Source of the DNA: Phytoamicus setariae
Lineage (GTDB): Bacteria; Pseudomonadota; Alphaproteobacteria; Rhizobiales; Rhizobiaceae
Assembly (NCBI RefSeq): GCF_016722925.1
Contig: NZ_JAEQNC010000013.1
Location: forward strand, 97,652-161,651
DNA length: 64,000 nt
Direction of reading: 5' to 3'
Position numbers and translations under genes: made by a program. The notes beneath the pieces were generated by a model. That model saw nothing but the letters and a program-made list of their open reading frames with translations, had not been told where the DNA came from and ran no database searches. This document shows positions 53,002 to 61,738 of this stretch, in pieces (position 1 is the first letter of the stretch; each line of letters begins with the position of its first letter).

Positions 53002-53904
53002 TCAGGCGGCGTGCGAAGCTCCGGCATTGGCGCCGGGCTTAAGCCCAGACTGCTCAAGCACAGCCGTCACCAGCTGCGGCCTGTTCATCGTGTAGAAATG
53101 GAAGTCATCAATGCCGCGCACCATCAGGTCGCGTACCTGGGCGCTCGCGAGTTCGGCAGCGCGCTTGGCACGCTCCTGCGGATCGTCATCGACCGGTGCA
53201 AGGACTTCCTCGACGAAAGCGGGGACGGAAGCACCACAGAGCGCGGCAAATTTCTTCACTTGCGCCAGATTGTGGATAGGCAGGATACCCGGCAGCACCG
53301 GAATATTGATGCCGGCCGCGCGCACCCGTGCGAGGTAGCGCTCGAATACGTCATTGTCGAAGAAGAACTGTGTCAGCGCGCGCGTGGCGCCGGCATCCAC
53401 CTTGCGCTTCAGCATGTCGATGTCGGCCGCGGTGTCGGCGCTTTCCGGATGCTTTTCGGGATAGGCGGCAACTGATATTTCAAAACCACCCAGCTCGGTC
53501 AGCCCGGCCGTCAGTTCGGCGGCATTGGCATAGCCACCCGGAAACGGCTGGTAGGCCGAGCCGATACCACCCTGCGGATCGCCTCTTAGAGCCACGAAAT
53601 GCTTGACGCCGGCTGCACGGAACTCCGCGACCGCAGCATGCACGTCCTCGCGCGTGGCACCGACGCAAGTCAGATGCGATGCGGCCGCCAGACCTGCGTC
53701 GCGGATCATTGTCCGAACCGTGGCCAGAGTGGTGTCCTGCGTCGAGCCGCCCGCACCATACGTCACCGAAACGAATTCCGGATCCCACGCTTTCAGCGCC
53801 TCGACGGTGCTCCAGAGCTGCGCTTCCATTTCCGCATTCTTGGGCGGAAAGAACTCGAAGGAAATGCCGATGTTCTTACCGTTTCGCGCCTCTTTGGCTC
53901 TCAT
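53002..53904 (-). CDS. metF: 5,10-methylenetetrahydrofolate reductase MetF
   Basis: A 300-residue FAD enzyme supplying 5-methyl-THF for methionine synthesis. MTHFR motifs: ISFEFFPPKNAEME (substrate/NADH site), FVSVTYGAGGSTQDTT, HLTCVGATREDV, ALRGDPQGG, VAAYPEKHPES and TQFFFDNDVFERY. It starts 1 base after the stop of the ArsR-methyltransferase regulator, so the two are one operon. Control is thus tied to the palindrome at 54944-54959. Confidence 0.96.
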   Translation of the reverse strand: MRAKEARNGKNIGISFEFFPPKNAEMEAQLWSTVEALKAWDPEFVSVTYGAGGSTQDTTLATVRTMIRDAGLAAASHLTCVGATREDVHAAVAEFRAAGVKHFVALRGDPQGGIGSAYQPFPGGYANAAELTAGLTELGGFEISVAAYPEKHPESADTAADIDMLKRKVDAGATRALTQFFFDNDVFERYLARVRAAGINIPVLPGILPIHNLAQVKKFAALCGASVPAFVEEVLAPVDDDPQERAKRAAELASAQVRDLMVRGIDDFHFYTMNRPQLVTAVLEQSGLKPGANAGASHAA

Positions 53905-53905
53905 G

Positions 53906-54925
53906 TCATGCTCTCCCGCCGGAAGCGGCCGCGGGAACGGCGGCTTCGTCTGCTATTTCAATTCTACGATCACGCGCCAGCCAGATCGTCACGGTCAGCG
54001 CCTCCTGATCGCTTTCCGGCTCCAGATCGGTGATACGGACAATTTCCAGCCCGCTATTTGCCAGCCAGGTTTCCATCTGCGCGTGGGAAAAGCCCAGGCG
54101 CGCATGATGATGCTCGCCGCGCAGCGCATCGATGCCATGCGGCGCGAAATCGACGATCACCAGCCGACCGCCCGGCCGCAGCATCCGCGCAGCCTCCTCG
54201 ATCGCCACCTCGGGACTTTCGAGATAGTGCAGCACCTGGTGGATCGATACGAGATCGTACTGCCCACCCTCCAATGGCAGGTTGAAGATGTCTCCGAGGC
54301 GAATGGTCGCCTTGGCAATCCCCGAACGTTCGAGATTGGCGCGCGCCACTGCCAGCATTTCCCGGCTCGCATCGATGCCAGTGCCGTGTCGGTAAAGCCC
54401 CTCGAACAGTTGAAGAAGCCGACCGGTGCCCGTGCCCAGATCCAGGAACGAATCCACCGGGCGGTCGCCGACCAGCTCCCTGAGCGCCTTTTCGACTTTC
54501 GCTTCACTGATATGCAGCTTCCGGAGATCGTCCCAGCCGGCGGCGTTCTGGCTGAAATAGGCCTGGGCACGTTCGGCACGGGCGGCGCGCACCTGTCCGA
54601 GGCGCGCCTGGTCGCGTGTCATGACCGGATCGGCGTGCGAGGCCTCATCGATGATCGTCCGTACCAGCCCCGATGCAGCGCCGTCACGCTTGAGCCGGAA
54701 CCAGGCCCAGGCGCCTTCCTGATATCGCTCCACCAGCCCGGCTTCCGCCAAAAGCTTGAGATGCCGCGAAATCCGGGGCTGCGACTGGCCGAGAATTTCG
54801 GTAAGATCGCTGACGGTCAGGTCGCCGGACGACAGCAGGACGAGGAGCCGCATCCGCGTCGGCTCTGCCGAGGCCTTCAGAATTTCGACCAATGCGTTGA
54901 GAGAAAAGCCTTGCGCGACAACCAT
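53906..54925 (-). CDS. ArsR-family regulator fused to a SAM-dependent methyltransferase domain (SahR-like)
   Basis: A 339-residue protein. The N-terminal 95 residues are an ArsR winged helix (VEILKASAEPTRMRLLVLL, LTVSDLTEILGQSQPRISRHLKLLAEAGLV). A linker leads to a class I methyltransferase domain (about 150-300: FLDLGTGTGRLLQLF, GIDASREMLAVARANL, DLVSIHQVLHYLESP, MLRPGGRLVIVDF). No metal-binding cysteines of ArsR are seen. Its operon partner is metF, so a sensor of SAM or SAH for the methionine cycle is likely, as with SahR. The ATG at 54925 follows GGGTGG; a TTG at 54940 lies near the operator. Whether the domain still methylates anything is unknown. Confidence 0.85.
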   Translation of the reverse strand: MVVAQGFSLNALVEILKASAEPTRMRLLVLLSSGDLTVSDLTEILGQSQPRISRHLKLLAEAGLVERYQEGAWAWFRLKRDGAASGLVRTIIDEASHADPVMTRDQARLGQVRAARAERAQAYFSQNAAGWDDLRKLHISEAKVEKALRELVGDRPVDSFLDLGTGTGRLLQLFEGLYRHGTGIDASREMLAVARANLERSGIAKATIRLGDIFNLPLEGGQYDLVSIHQVLHYLESPEVAIEEAARMLRPGGRLVIVDFAPHGIDALRGEHHHARLGFSHAQMETWLANSGLEIVRITDLEPESDQEALTVTIWLARDRRIEIADEAAVPAAASGGRA

Positions 54926-54943
54926 AAACCACCCGATCAAGAT

Positions 54944-54959
54944 ATAAAGATATCTTTAT
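54944..54959. promoter_or_regulatory. Perfect palindromic operator of the ArsR-methyltransferase/metF operon
   Basis: ATAAAGATATCTTTAT is a perfect 16-base palindrome 19 bases before the regulator's start codon. Its AAAGATATCTTT core agrees with the pattern I recall for SahR sites of methionine-cycle genes. It is the evident binding site for the regulator itself. Confidence 0.78.
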
Positions 54960-55009
54960 GTGATTTGGTTTTTTGACGCAAGTAGAAAATTCGGCGGCGC
55001 TTTTGGATG

Positions 55010-55045
55010 TAGCCAAAAGCAAAAGCCGGCCCTTTCGAGCCGGCT
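55010..55045 (-). terminator. Intrinsic terminator of ettA
   Basis: Stem AGCCGGC / GCCGGCT with an 8-base loop, then TTTGCTTTTGG on the minus strand, 50 bases beyond the ettA stop. Confidence 0.75.
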
Positions 55046-55094
55046 CATTACGTTCCGTTGGCGGGTGTTTAGCGGACTGCTGTCCGCAAGCACC

Positions 55095-56744
55095 TCAGCG
55101 CGTCAGGGGCTTATACGTGACACGCTTCGGATTGACGGAATCCGGGCCGAGGCGGCGGATCTTGTCCTTCTCGTAGTCCTCGAAATTGCCTTCGAACCAT
55201 TCGATGTGGCTATCGCCTTCGAACGCCAGGATATGGGTCGCCAAACGGTCGAGGAACATGCGATCGTGGCTGATGATAACAGCGCAACCAGCGAAGTTTT
55301 CGAGCGCGTCCTCGAGTGCCGCAAGCGTTTCGGTATCAAGGTCGTTGGTCGGTTCGTCGAGCAGCACGACATTGCCGCCGGCCTTCAGCATCTTGGCGAG
55401 GTGCACGCGGTTGCGCTGACCGCCGGAAAGTGTGCCGACCTTCTGCTGCTGATCGCCGCCCTTGAAATTGAAGGTCGAGCAATAGGCGCGCGAGTTCATC
55501 TCGTACTTGCCGAGCTTGATGATATCGTTGCCGCCGGAAATTTCTTCCCAGACGGTCTTGTTGCCATCCAGCGCATCGCGGCTCTGGTCGACATAGGCCA
55601 GATCGACGGAATCGCCGATGCGGATCGAGCCGGCATCGGGTGTTTCCTGGCCGGTGATCATCCGGAACAGCGTCGATTTACCCGCGCCGTTGGGACCGAT
55701 GACGCCAACAATGCCGCCGGGCGGCAGATTGAATGTCAGGTCGTCGATCAGCAGCGTGTCGCCATAGCCCTTAGACAGGTTCTCGACCTCGATGACGACG
55801 TTGCCGAGGCGCTCGCCAACCGGGATGATGATCTGCGCGTCGCCAGGACGACGGTCGGCGGCGGCCTGCACCAGTTCGTCATAGGCGCGGATACGGGCCT
55901 TGGACTTGGTCTGGCGAGCCTTCGGGCTGGAAGAAATCCACTCCGCTTCACGCGAAATCGCCTTCTGGCGCGAAGCATCCTCGCGGCCTTCCTGCATCAT
56001 GCGTTTGGACTTGGCGGCCAGATAAGCGGAGTAGTTGCCCTCATAGGGAATGCCGCGACCGCGATCGAGCTCGAGAATCCAGCCGGTGACGTTGTCGAGG
56101 AAGTAACGGTCGTGGGTGACCATCAGAACCGAGCCAGGATATTCGCGCAGGTGACGTTCGAGCCATGCGATGGTTTCGGCGTCGAGATGGTTGGTCGGCT
56201 CGTCGAGCAGCAGCAGGTCGGGCTGCGACAGCAGCAGCTGGCAAAGCGCGACACGGCGCTTTTCACCGCCCGACAGGTTTTCGACGGACGCATCGCCCGG
56301 CGGGCAGCGCAGCGCTTCCATGGCCATCTCGACCTGCGATTCCAGATCCCAGAGATTCTGGCTGTCGATGATGTCCTGGAGCCTGGCGCCCTCGTCCGCC
56401 GTCTCGTCGGAGTAGTTCATCATCAGTTCGTTGTAACGGTCGATGATCGCCTTTTTCTTGGCAACGCCTTCCATCGCGTTTTCGAGCACCGTCTTGGTCG
56501 GGTCGAGCTGCGGCTCCTGCGGCAGATAGCCAACAGTTGCGCCCTCGGCCACCCAGGCCTCGCCCGTCCATTCCTTGTCGAGCCCTGCCATGATGCGCAG
56601 CACGGTGGACTTACCCGCGCCGTTTGGCCCCAGAATGCCGATCTTGGCATCGGGATAGAAAGACAAATGAATATTTTCCAGCACCTTCTTGGTGCCATAG
56701 GCCTTCGTGAGCCCGGACATATGATAGATGAATTGACGTGCCAT
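55095..56744 (-). CDS. ettA: ABC-F translational throttle protein EttA
   Basis: A 549-residue soluble ABC-F ATPase that binds the ribosomal E site and gates the first elongation step according to ATP/ADP. Two ATP domains have Walker [10 protein letters not shown] twice, signatures LSGGEKRR and LSGGQRNR, and Walker [13 protein letters not shown] and [12 protein letters not shown]. The P-site tRNA-interaction linker lies between (about 245-320, Arg/Lys-rich). The ATG at 56744 ([17 protein letters not shown]) has GAGG 8 bases upstream; the longer frame to 56822 was rejected. Length is as expected for EttA (about 555). Confidence 0.95.
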   Translation of the reverse strand: MARQFIYHMSGLTKAYGTKKVLENIHLSFYPDAKIGILGPNGAGKSTVLRIMAGLDKEWTGEAWVAEGATVGYLPQEPQLDPTKTVLENAMEGVAKKKAIIDRYNELMMNYSDETADEGARLQDIIDSQNLWDLESQVEMAMEALRCPPGDASVENLSGGEKRRVALCQLLLSQPDLLLLDEPTNHLDAETIAWLERHLREYPGSVLMVTHDRYFLDNVTGWILELDRGRGIPYEGNYSAYLAAKSKRMMQEGREDASRQKAISREAEWISSSPKARQTKSKARIRAYDELVQAAADRRPGDAQIIIPVGERLGNVVIEVENLSKGYGDTLLIDDLTFNLPPGGIVGVIGPNGAGKSTLFRMITGQETPDAGSIRIGDSVDLAYVDQSRDALDGNKTVWEEISGGNDIIKLGKYEMNSRAYCSTFNFKGGDQQQKVGTLSGGQRNRVHLAKMLKAGGNVVLLDEPTNDLDTETLAALEDALENFAGCAVIISHDRMFLDRLATHILAFEGDSHIEWFEGNFEDYEKDKIRRLGPDSVNPKRVTYKPLTR

Positions 56745-56859
56745 GCCTAACCTCGATGAAACCGCTACCGGTTGAATTTGCCCGGCTATGTAGGCTAAAT
56801 CCGTTTGCGGGGCAATCTGCATTCCCCGTCAATCCACGAGCCAGACAACCAAATGCAGC

Positions 56860-57666
56860 CTATTGCAGCCCCGCCTCGTCGACGATGCCTTCCGGGCAAC
56901 CGAATTTCGTGGTCCCTGCAGCCGCAACAAGTGCCCGAAGATCGGCCTCGGATCCGTCGCCCTTGCCCAGCCCGATCGTCAGCCCTGTGATGACCTGCCT
57001 GTCGCCGTCCTTGCGGCAGCGCATCCTCACCTTGTCGCCCGCGCCAGAACCCAGGGCCTGCTCGAAGGCAGCCTTGATTTCGCTCTCACCAAGAGCTTTG
57101 CCGAGATTGCGCTCGAACAGTTCCTGCACTGCAGAGCCATTGAGCGTGTCCAGCAGCCTCAGCGACTGCGCGTAGTAGTCAACTGCCAGATCGCCGGAAC
57201 ATGTGCCGTGCTTGATCCACTCGTGCCGATCAAGGCCCGATCGGGCTCCGGGCATTGCCCGCACCAATTCCGCCTTCACATCATCGTCGAGAGCCAGCTC
57301 GGGCATATCAAGCCATTTGCGCTGTTTGTCCTGCGCCTTGAGAGCCTCAGGCACGCCGCAATATGTCTTTCCGACATGCCAGAGGCCGTGCAAGGAGAAT
57401 TGCCTTGCATCGATGCTTTCAGCGGTCTGGCTTGCGCATTCAGGCGCCTTGGACCAGCCCTCGCAAAACCCGGAATGCCAGCTCACGCCGAGGATCATCA
57501 CGGTCCTGCCCTGTGGAGATGCCTCCGAGCTCGCAGCCTGCTCTTCGGTCGGATCGGCCGGCATCTCTGCCCCAAACGCAATCTGGCCACCGCAGGACAC
57601 GGCAAGTAAAAACAGCAAGCCATATACGACTTTGATGCATTTATTCGGAACCACAGAGATGCACAT
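56860..57666 (-). CDS. Secreted RNase T2 family ribonuclease
   Basis: A 268-residue protein with a signal sequence (VVYGLLFLLAVSC). RNase T2 conserved segments are present: CAS-1 QFSLHGLWHVGK with catalytic H93, and CAS-2 DRHEWIKHGTC with H148, E149, K152 and H153. It cleaves single-stranded RNA through 2',3'-cyclic phosphate, and should act in the periplasm or outside. The usual LWP of CAS-1 is LWH here. A LAVSC motif could be a lipobox, so a lipoprotein is possible. A TTAA-N6-TTAA sequence upstream is one base short of a CtrA box. Confidence 0.87.
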   Translation of the reverse strand: MCISVVPNKCIKVVYGLLFLLAVSCGGQIAFGAEMPADPTEEQAASSEASPQGRTVMILGVSWHSGFCEGWSKAPECASQTAESIDARQFSLHGLWHVGKTYCGVPEALKAQDKQRKWLDMPELALDDDVKAELVRAMPGARSGLDRHEWIKHGTCSGDLAVDYYAQSLRLLDTLNGSAVQELFERNLGKALGESEIKAAFEQALGSGAGDKVRMRCRKDGDRQVITGLTIGLGKGDGSEADLRALVAAAGTTKFGCPEGIVDEAGLQ

Positions 57667-57848
57667 GAAGACCCCCTAATAAGTTAACGAACATTAAGGG
57701 AACATATAAAGTACATTTGCAAAACTTTTTCAACTGGAAATACTCGGCTGCAGTCAAATATTACAACCGTACAACAACTGGTGAGATTATCTCGCCGCCA
57801 GCCGCCGGATCAGCTATGCCTGCGTCGCGGCAAGACCGGGAGGAAACT

Positions 57849-58808
57849 TTGCATTTCGACACCACGATACGGCTGGAAACCCCGAACGGAGCGGCGCTCG
57901 CGACGCGCCATGTTTCGGCAAACACCGCGACGCCAAAGGCGATCGTATTGATCTGTCATGGCCTTGCCGAACACGCTGGTCGCTATCGGTCGTTCGCAGA
58001 CTTTCTCGCCTCACGTGGTTACCATGTGTTCGCGCATGACCACCGGGGGCACGGCGAAACCAACGCGCCGCAAGCGCCTCTTGGTCGCTTTGCACAGGCA
58101 GATGGCGCGCGACTGGTCATCGAGGATGTAATCGCCGTCAAACGGCACGCCGAATCCCTTTACCCCGGCTTGCCGGTCATCCTGTTTGGCCATTCGATGG
58201 GGGCGATGATCGCGGCGGCAACAGCCGAAGCCTATCCGCAGCAGTTCGCTGCGCTGGCGATCTGGAATGCCAGTCTCAATCCCGGAATCGCCGGCAAGGT
58301 TGGGGCGTTCCTGCTCAAGGCCGAGCGTTTCTTCAAGGGTTCTGATGTTCCCAGCGCCTTTGGGCCGCGGTTCACTTTCGAACTCTGGGCAAAATCTGTG
58401 GATGGCGCCAGCTCGGATTTCGACTGGTTGAGCCGTGACAGCGCCGAGGTTGCCGCCTATGTGGCAGACCCACTCTGTGGTTTTGCGCCTTCCGTCTCGA
58501 TGTGGCTGGATGTGCTGGCCCTGGCGGATGCCGCCGGCCGGATGGAAAACCTCCGCAGGCTGCCGCCTGATTTGCCAGTCCACATCGTCGGCGGAGGCCA
58601 TGACCCGGCCACCGACAATGGCAAGGCGATGATCTGGTTGCGGGACCGGATGCAAACGCTCGGCATGACGGCCGTGTCGCTGACGATTTTCGACGAGATG
58701 CGTCACGAAACGCTCAACGAGATCGGCAGGGAGGATGCCATGAAGGCATTTACGGCATGGCTGGACGGCGTCGTCGCCATGAGCGGCAAAACCGAACCCC
58801 ACCGATAG
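57849..58808 (+). CDS. Alpha/beta hydrolase, monoacylglycerol lipase/lysophospholipase type
   Basis: A 319-residue hydrolase. Family features: CHGLAEHAGRY (oxyanion HG), FAHDHRGHGET, nucleophile elbow LFGHSMGAM, the acid in HIVGGGHDPAT, and a catalytic His in MRHETLNEIG. It probably hydrolyses lysophospholipids or monoacylglycerols in the cytosol. The TTG at 57849 has GGAGG 5 bases upstream and gives an N-terminus like relatives (LETPNGAALATRH); the ATG at 57816 in frame is an alternative with a poor site. Confidence 0.85.
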   Translation: MHFDTTIRLETPNGAALATRHVSANTATPKAIVLICHGLAEHAGRYRSFADFLASRGYHVFAHDHRGHGETNAPQAPLGRFAQADGARLVIEDVIAVKRHAESLYPGLPVILFGHSMGAMIAAATAEAYPQQFAALAIWNASLNPGIAGKVGAFLLKAERFFKGSDVPSAFGPRFTFELWAKSVDGASSDFDWLSRDSAEVAAYVADPLCGFAPSVSMWLDVLALADAAGRMENLRRLPPDLPVHIVGGGHDPATDNGKAMIWLRDRMQTLGMTAVSLTIFDEMRHETLNEIGREDAMKAFTAWLDGVVAMSGKTEPHR

Positions 58809-58832
58809 ATCGCGTCTCCAAGAGGCGATTTT
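58809..58832 (+). terminator. Possible terminator after the hydrolase gene
   Basis: Arms ATCGCGTCT / AGAGGCGAT (one mismatch) with a 3-base loop, starting at the base after the stop codon, then TTTTCC. Confidence 0.4.
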
Positions 58833-58927
58833 CCGCCTTTCGCGCTTCTCATGTCGTCTTTGAAACGCTATCAGCCTAGAGCAGTATTTCATATTCCCTG
58901 CCGCCCCGAGATCGACAAGGTCAGATA

Positions 58928-59716
58928 ATGTTCGAGAATCTCTTCACGATAGACAGCCTCATCACCTTTCTGATCCTCACAGCACTGGAAACGGTTCTCG
59001 GGTTCGACAACCTGCTCTACATCTCCATCGAATCCAAGAAGGTCGATCCCGCACGAGAAGCCTGGGTCCGCCGTACGGGCATCCTGCTGGCCATCGGTCT
59101 GCGCGTGGTTCTGCTCTTCGTGGTCCTGCAGCTGATTGCGATGTTCCAGGAGCCGATCTTCGAAACCCATTCGATGATTTTCAACGCATCGGTCAGCGGC
59201 CACTCATTGATCGTGCTGTTCGGCGGTATTTTCCTGATCTACACGGCGATCAAGGAGATCTACCACATGATCGGCACGCCGCATTTCGAACATGGCGCCG
59301 AAAACGCGCCGCGCCGTTCGGTCGCCGTGGCGCTGACCTGGATCCTGATCATGAACATCGTCTTCTCCTTCGACACCGTGCTGTCGGCAGTGGCGCTGAC
59401 GAAGAACTTCATCGTCATGACGGCGGCAATCCTGATTTCCGGCGCGTTGATGGTGCTGCTGGCCGACAAGGTCTCGGACTTCCTCAAGAAAAACCGCATG
59501 TACGAGGTGCTCGGCCTGTTTGTGCTGCTGCTCGTCGGTTTCATGCTGCTGTCCGAAGGCGGCCATCTGGCCCACCTTTCGTTCTTCGGCTTTGCCGTCG
59601 AACCGCTGGCAAAATCCACCTTCTACTTCATCCTCGGCACATTGCTGATCGTCGAGATCATCCAGAGCCGCTATCAGAAACGCATTCTCGCCGAACAGGA
59701 ACGCGAGAAGCATTAA
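58928..59716 (+). CDS. TerC-family integral membrane protein
   Basis: A 262-residue protein with seven predicted membrane segments. Two acidic segments typical of TerC are seen: LETVLGFDNLLYISI and IVFSFDTVLSAVALT, with Glu/Asp in the membrane plane thought to bind a metal ion. TerC/Alx proteins export manganese in bacteria where tested; tellurite resistance is the historical name. The long loop HMIGTPHFEHGAENAPRR is in the cytosol. No other ter genes are near. Confidence 0.88.
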   Translation: MFENLFTIDSLITFLILTALETVLGFDNLLYISIESKKVDPAREAWVRRTGILLAIGLRVVLLFVVLQLIAMFQEPIFETHSMIFNASVSGHSLIVLFGGIFLIYTAIKEIYHMIGTPHFEHGAENAPRRSVAVALTWILIMNIVFSFDTVLSAVALTKNFIVMTAAILISGALMVLLADKVSDFLKKNRMYEVLGLFVLLLVGFMLLSEGGHLAHLSFFGFAVEPLAKSTFYFILGTLLIVEIIQSRYQKRILAEQEREKH

Positions 59717-59776
59717 CGTCGATCGGGCCGCCCAACCGGCGGCCAGTCCTCACATCCGAACCGAAGAGACCTGACA

Positions 59777-61438
59777 ATGACACAAAGAACCGGTGGCCAA
59801 TTGATCGTCGAGGCGCTCAAAGCCAATGGAGTGAGCCGCGTTGCCTGCGTGCCCGGCGAAAGCTATCTCGCCGTCCTCGATGCGCTGCATGACACCGACA
59901 TCGAGGTGATGGTCTGCCGCCAGGAAGGCGGCGCCGCGATGATAGCCGATTGCTGGGGACGCTTGACCGGCCAACCGGGCGTCTGTTTCGTGACTCGCGG
60001 CCCCGGCGCCACCAATGCCACCGCCGGACTGCATGTCGCGCGGCAGGATTCGATCCCGATGATCCTGTTCATCGGACAGGTGCAGCGCGACGCGCGCGAG
60101 CGCGAGGCCTTCCAGGAGGTCGAGTATCGCCGGGCATTCACCGAGTTCGCCAAATGGGTGTGCGATATCGATGATGCCTCGCGCATCCCCGAAATGGTAA
60201 CGCGCGCGTTTGCCGTGGCGACATCGGGCCGTCCCGGCCCGGTCGTGGTGGCACTGCCGGAAGACATGCTGCGCGATTTGGTGGATGCGCCAGCCGCCCT
60301 GCCCTATACGCCGGTGGAAACCCACCCGGGCCCGAGACAGATCGCCGAGCTCGCCGCCCGGCTGGAAAAGGCCGAACGGCCTTTGGTCATACTTGGTGGC
60401 ACCCGTTGGAGCGATGAGGCCGTAGCCGGCATGGCCGCCTTCGCCGAGCGCTGGAAGCTGCCGGTCGGCTGCTCGTTCCGACGCCAGATGCTGTTCGATC
60501 ACCTGCACCCCAATTATGCGGGAGATGTCGGCATCGGTATAAACCCGGCACTGGCGGAAGAGGTTCGCAATGCGGATCTGTTGATCCTGCTGGGCGGCCG
60601 TTTCTCGGAAATGCCCTCTTCGGGCTACACGCTGATGGATATTCCCTATCCCCGGCAGTCATTGATCCATGTGCACCCCGATGCCGCCGAACTTGGCAGG
60701 GTCTACCGGCCGGATCTTGCCATCAACGCCGATCCCGAGAGTTTCGTCGCGGCTCTGGCGTCGCTGGCGCCGAGCACCGAGCCTAAATGGGCCGACCGGA
60801 CAGCCAACATGCACGCCGCCTATCTCGCCTGGTCCACCCCGCCCGAGACCGGGCCCGGCGACGTTGCGATGGGGCCGATCATGACATGGCTGGAGGAGGC
60901 GTTGCCACTCGATGCGATCATGACCAATGGCGCCGGCAACTATGCGACATGGGTGCATCGCTTCCATCGCTTTCGCCGGTTCAACACCCAGGCCGCCCCG
61001 GCCTCGGGCTCCATGGGTTACGGCCTGCCGGCTGCGGTGGCGGCAAAGGCTTTGTATCCCGATCGCGAAGTCGTCTGCTTTGCCGGTGACGGATGCTTCA
61101 TGATGCATGGGCAGGAATTTGCGACCGCCGTGCGCTACAATCTTCCGATCATCGTGGTGCTGGTCAACAACGGTATCTACGGCACGATCCGCATGCATCA
61201 GGAGCGGGACTATCCGGGCCGCGTCAGTGGTACAGGACTGACCAATCCCGATTTTGCCGCCTACGCCCGCGCCTTCGGCGGCCATGGCGAAACCGTCGTC
61301 AAGACCGACGAATTCGCAGATGCATTCCTGCGCGCGCGCGCCAGCGGCAAGCCGGCCATTATCGAGATCCAGCTCGATCCGGAAGCCATCACCCCGACCC
61401 GCACATTGAGCCAGATCAGAGGTGCTGCGCAGAAATAG
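59777..61438 (+). CDS. Thiamine diphosphate-dependent enzyme, acetolactate synthase large-subunit-like
   Basis: A 553-residue ThDP enzyme with the three-domain fold: PYR domain (1-170) with catalytic Glu E50 in CRQEGGAAM and VTRGPGATNATAGLH; central domain (185-330); PP domain with the ThDP motif FAGDGCFMMHG...LVNNGIYGTIRMHQ. No small regulatory subunit gene lies next to it, and true IlvB signatures are incomplete, so a different carboligase or decarboxylase is as likely. It has a signal-free N-terminus and starts 60 bases after terC. Confidence 0.82.
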   Translation: MTQRTGGQLIVEALKANGVSRVACVPGESYLAVLDALHDTDIEVMVCRQEGGAAMIADCWGRLTGQPGVCFVTRGPGATNATAGLHVARQDSIPMILFIGQVQRDAREREAFQEVEYRRAFTEFAKWVCDIDDASRIPEMVTRAFAVATSGRPGPVVVALPEDMLRDLVDAPAALPYTPVETHPGPRQIAELAARLEKAERPLVILGGTRWSDEAVAGMAAFAERWKLPVGCSFRRQMLFDHLHPNYAGDVGIGINPALAEEVRNADLLILLGGRFSEMPSSGYTLMDIPYPRQSLIHVHPDAAELGRVYRPDLAINADPESFVAALASLAPSTEPKWADRTANMHAAYLAWSTPPETGPGDVAMGPIMTWLEEALPLDAIMTNGAGNYATWVHRFHRFRRFNTQAAPASGSMGYGLPAAVAAKALYPDREVVCFAGDGCFMMHGQEFATAVRYNLPIIVVLVNNGIYGTIRMHQERDYPGRVSGTGLTNPDFAAYARAFGGHGETVVKTDEFADAFLRARASGKPAIIEIQLDPEAITPTRTLSQIRGAAQK

Positions 61439-61513
61439 GCTGCAGGTTCGATATTCTGCGGAGGCCTCTGAGCGCTCGGTCACATGATACGGCACAACAG
61501 CCCATACGCGGCT

Positions 61514-61633
61514 TGCCCCTCACCCTAACCCTCTCCCCGTAAGAACGGGGAGAGGGAACCTGCTCCGAGTTCGCCGCGTGTCCCTTCTCCCTACAAGCGG
61601 GGAGAAGGGGCCCGGCAGGGCGGATGAGGGGCA
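61514..61633. repeat. RIME-like palindromic intergenic repeat
   Basis: A 120-base element bounded by TGCCCCTCA and TGAGGGGCA. Inside are two stems: CCCTCTCCCCG / CGGGGAGAGGG, and CCCTTCTCCC / GGGGAGAAGGG. The CCCTCACCCTAACCCTCTCC text is typical of repeats dispersed between genes in rhizobia (RIME-type). It fills most of the 300-base gap 61439-61738. Confidence 0.8.
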
Positions 61634-61684
61634 ACGGCAACCTCGTATCTGACATGGCACTCCAAGCTAAGCCTACAAATGAAA

Positions 61685-61712
61685 ACGCCCACGCTGTTCA
61701 CGGCGCGGGCGT
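61685..61712 (-). terminator. Terminator of the chemoreceptor gene
   Basis: Inverted arms ACGCCC-CGC / GCG-GGGCGT, each with one unpaired base, then TTTTCATTT on the minus strand, 27 bases past the gene's stop. Confidence 0.75.
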
Positions 61713-61738
61713 CTTCGTTTCGTTAGGACGGGAGAGAG

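Noticed and set aside
57670..57690. TTAA-N6-TTAA before the RNase T2 gene as a CtrA box
   Set aside because: The spacing is six, not seven, bases, so it puts the half-sites out of register.
59726..59744. GGCCGCC / GGCGGCC hairpin after terC as a terminator
   Set aside because: No T-run follows and the next gene begins 33 bases later on the same strand, so read-through is more likely.
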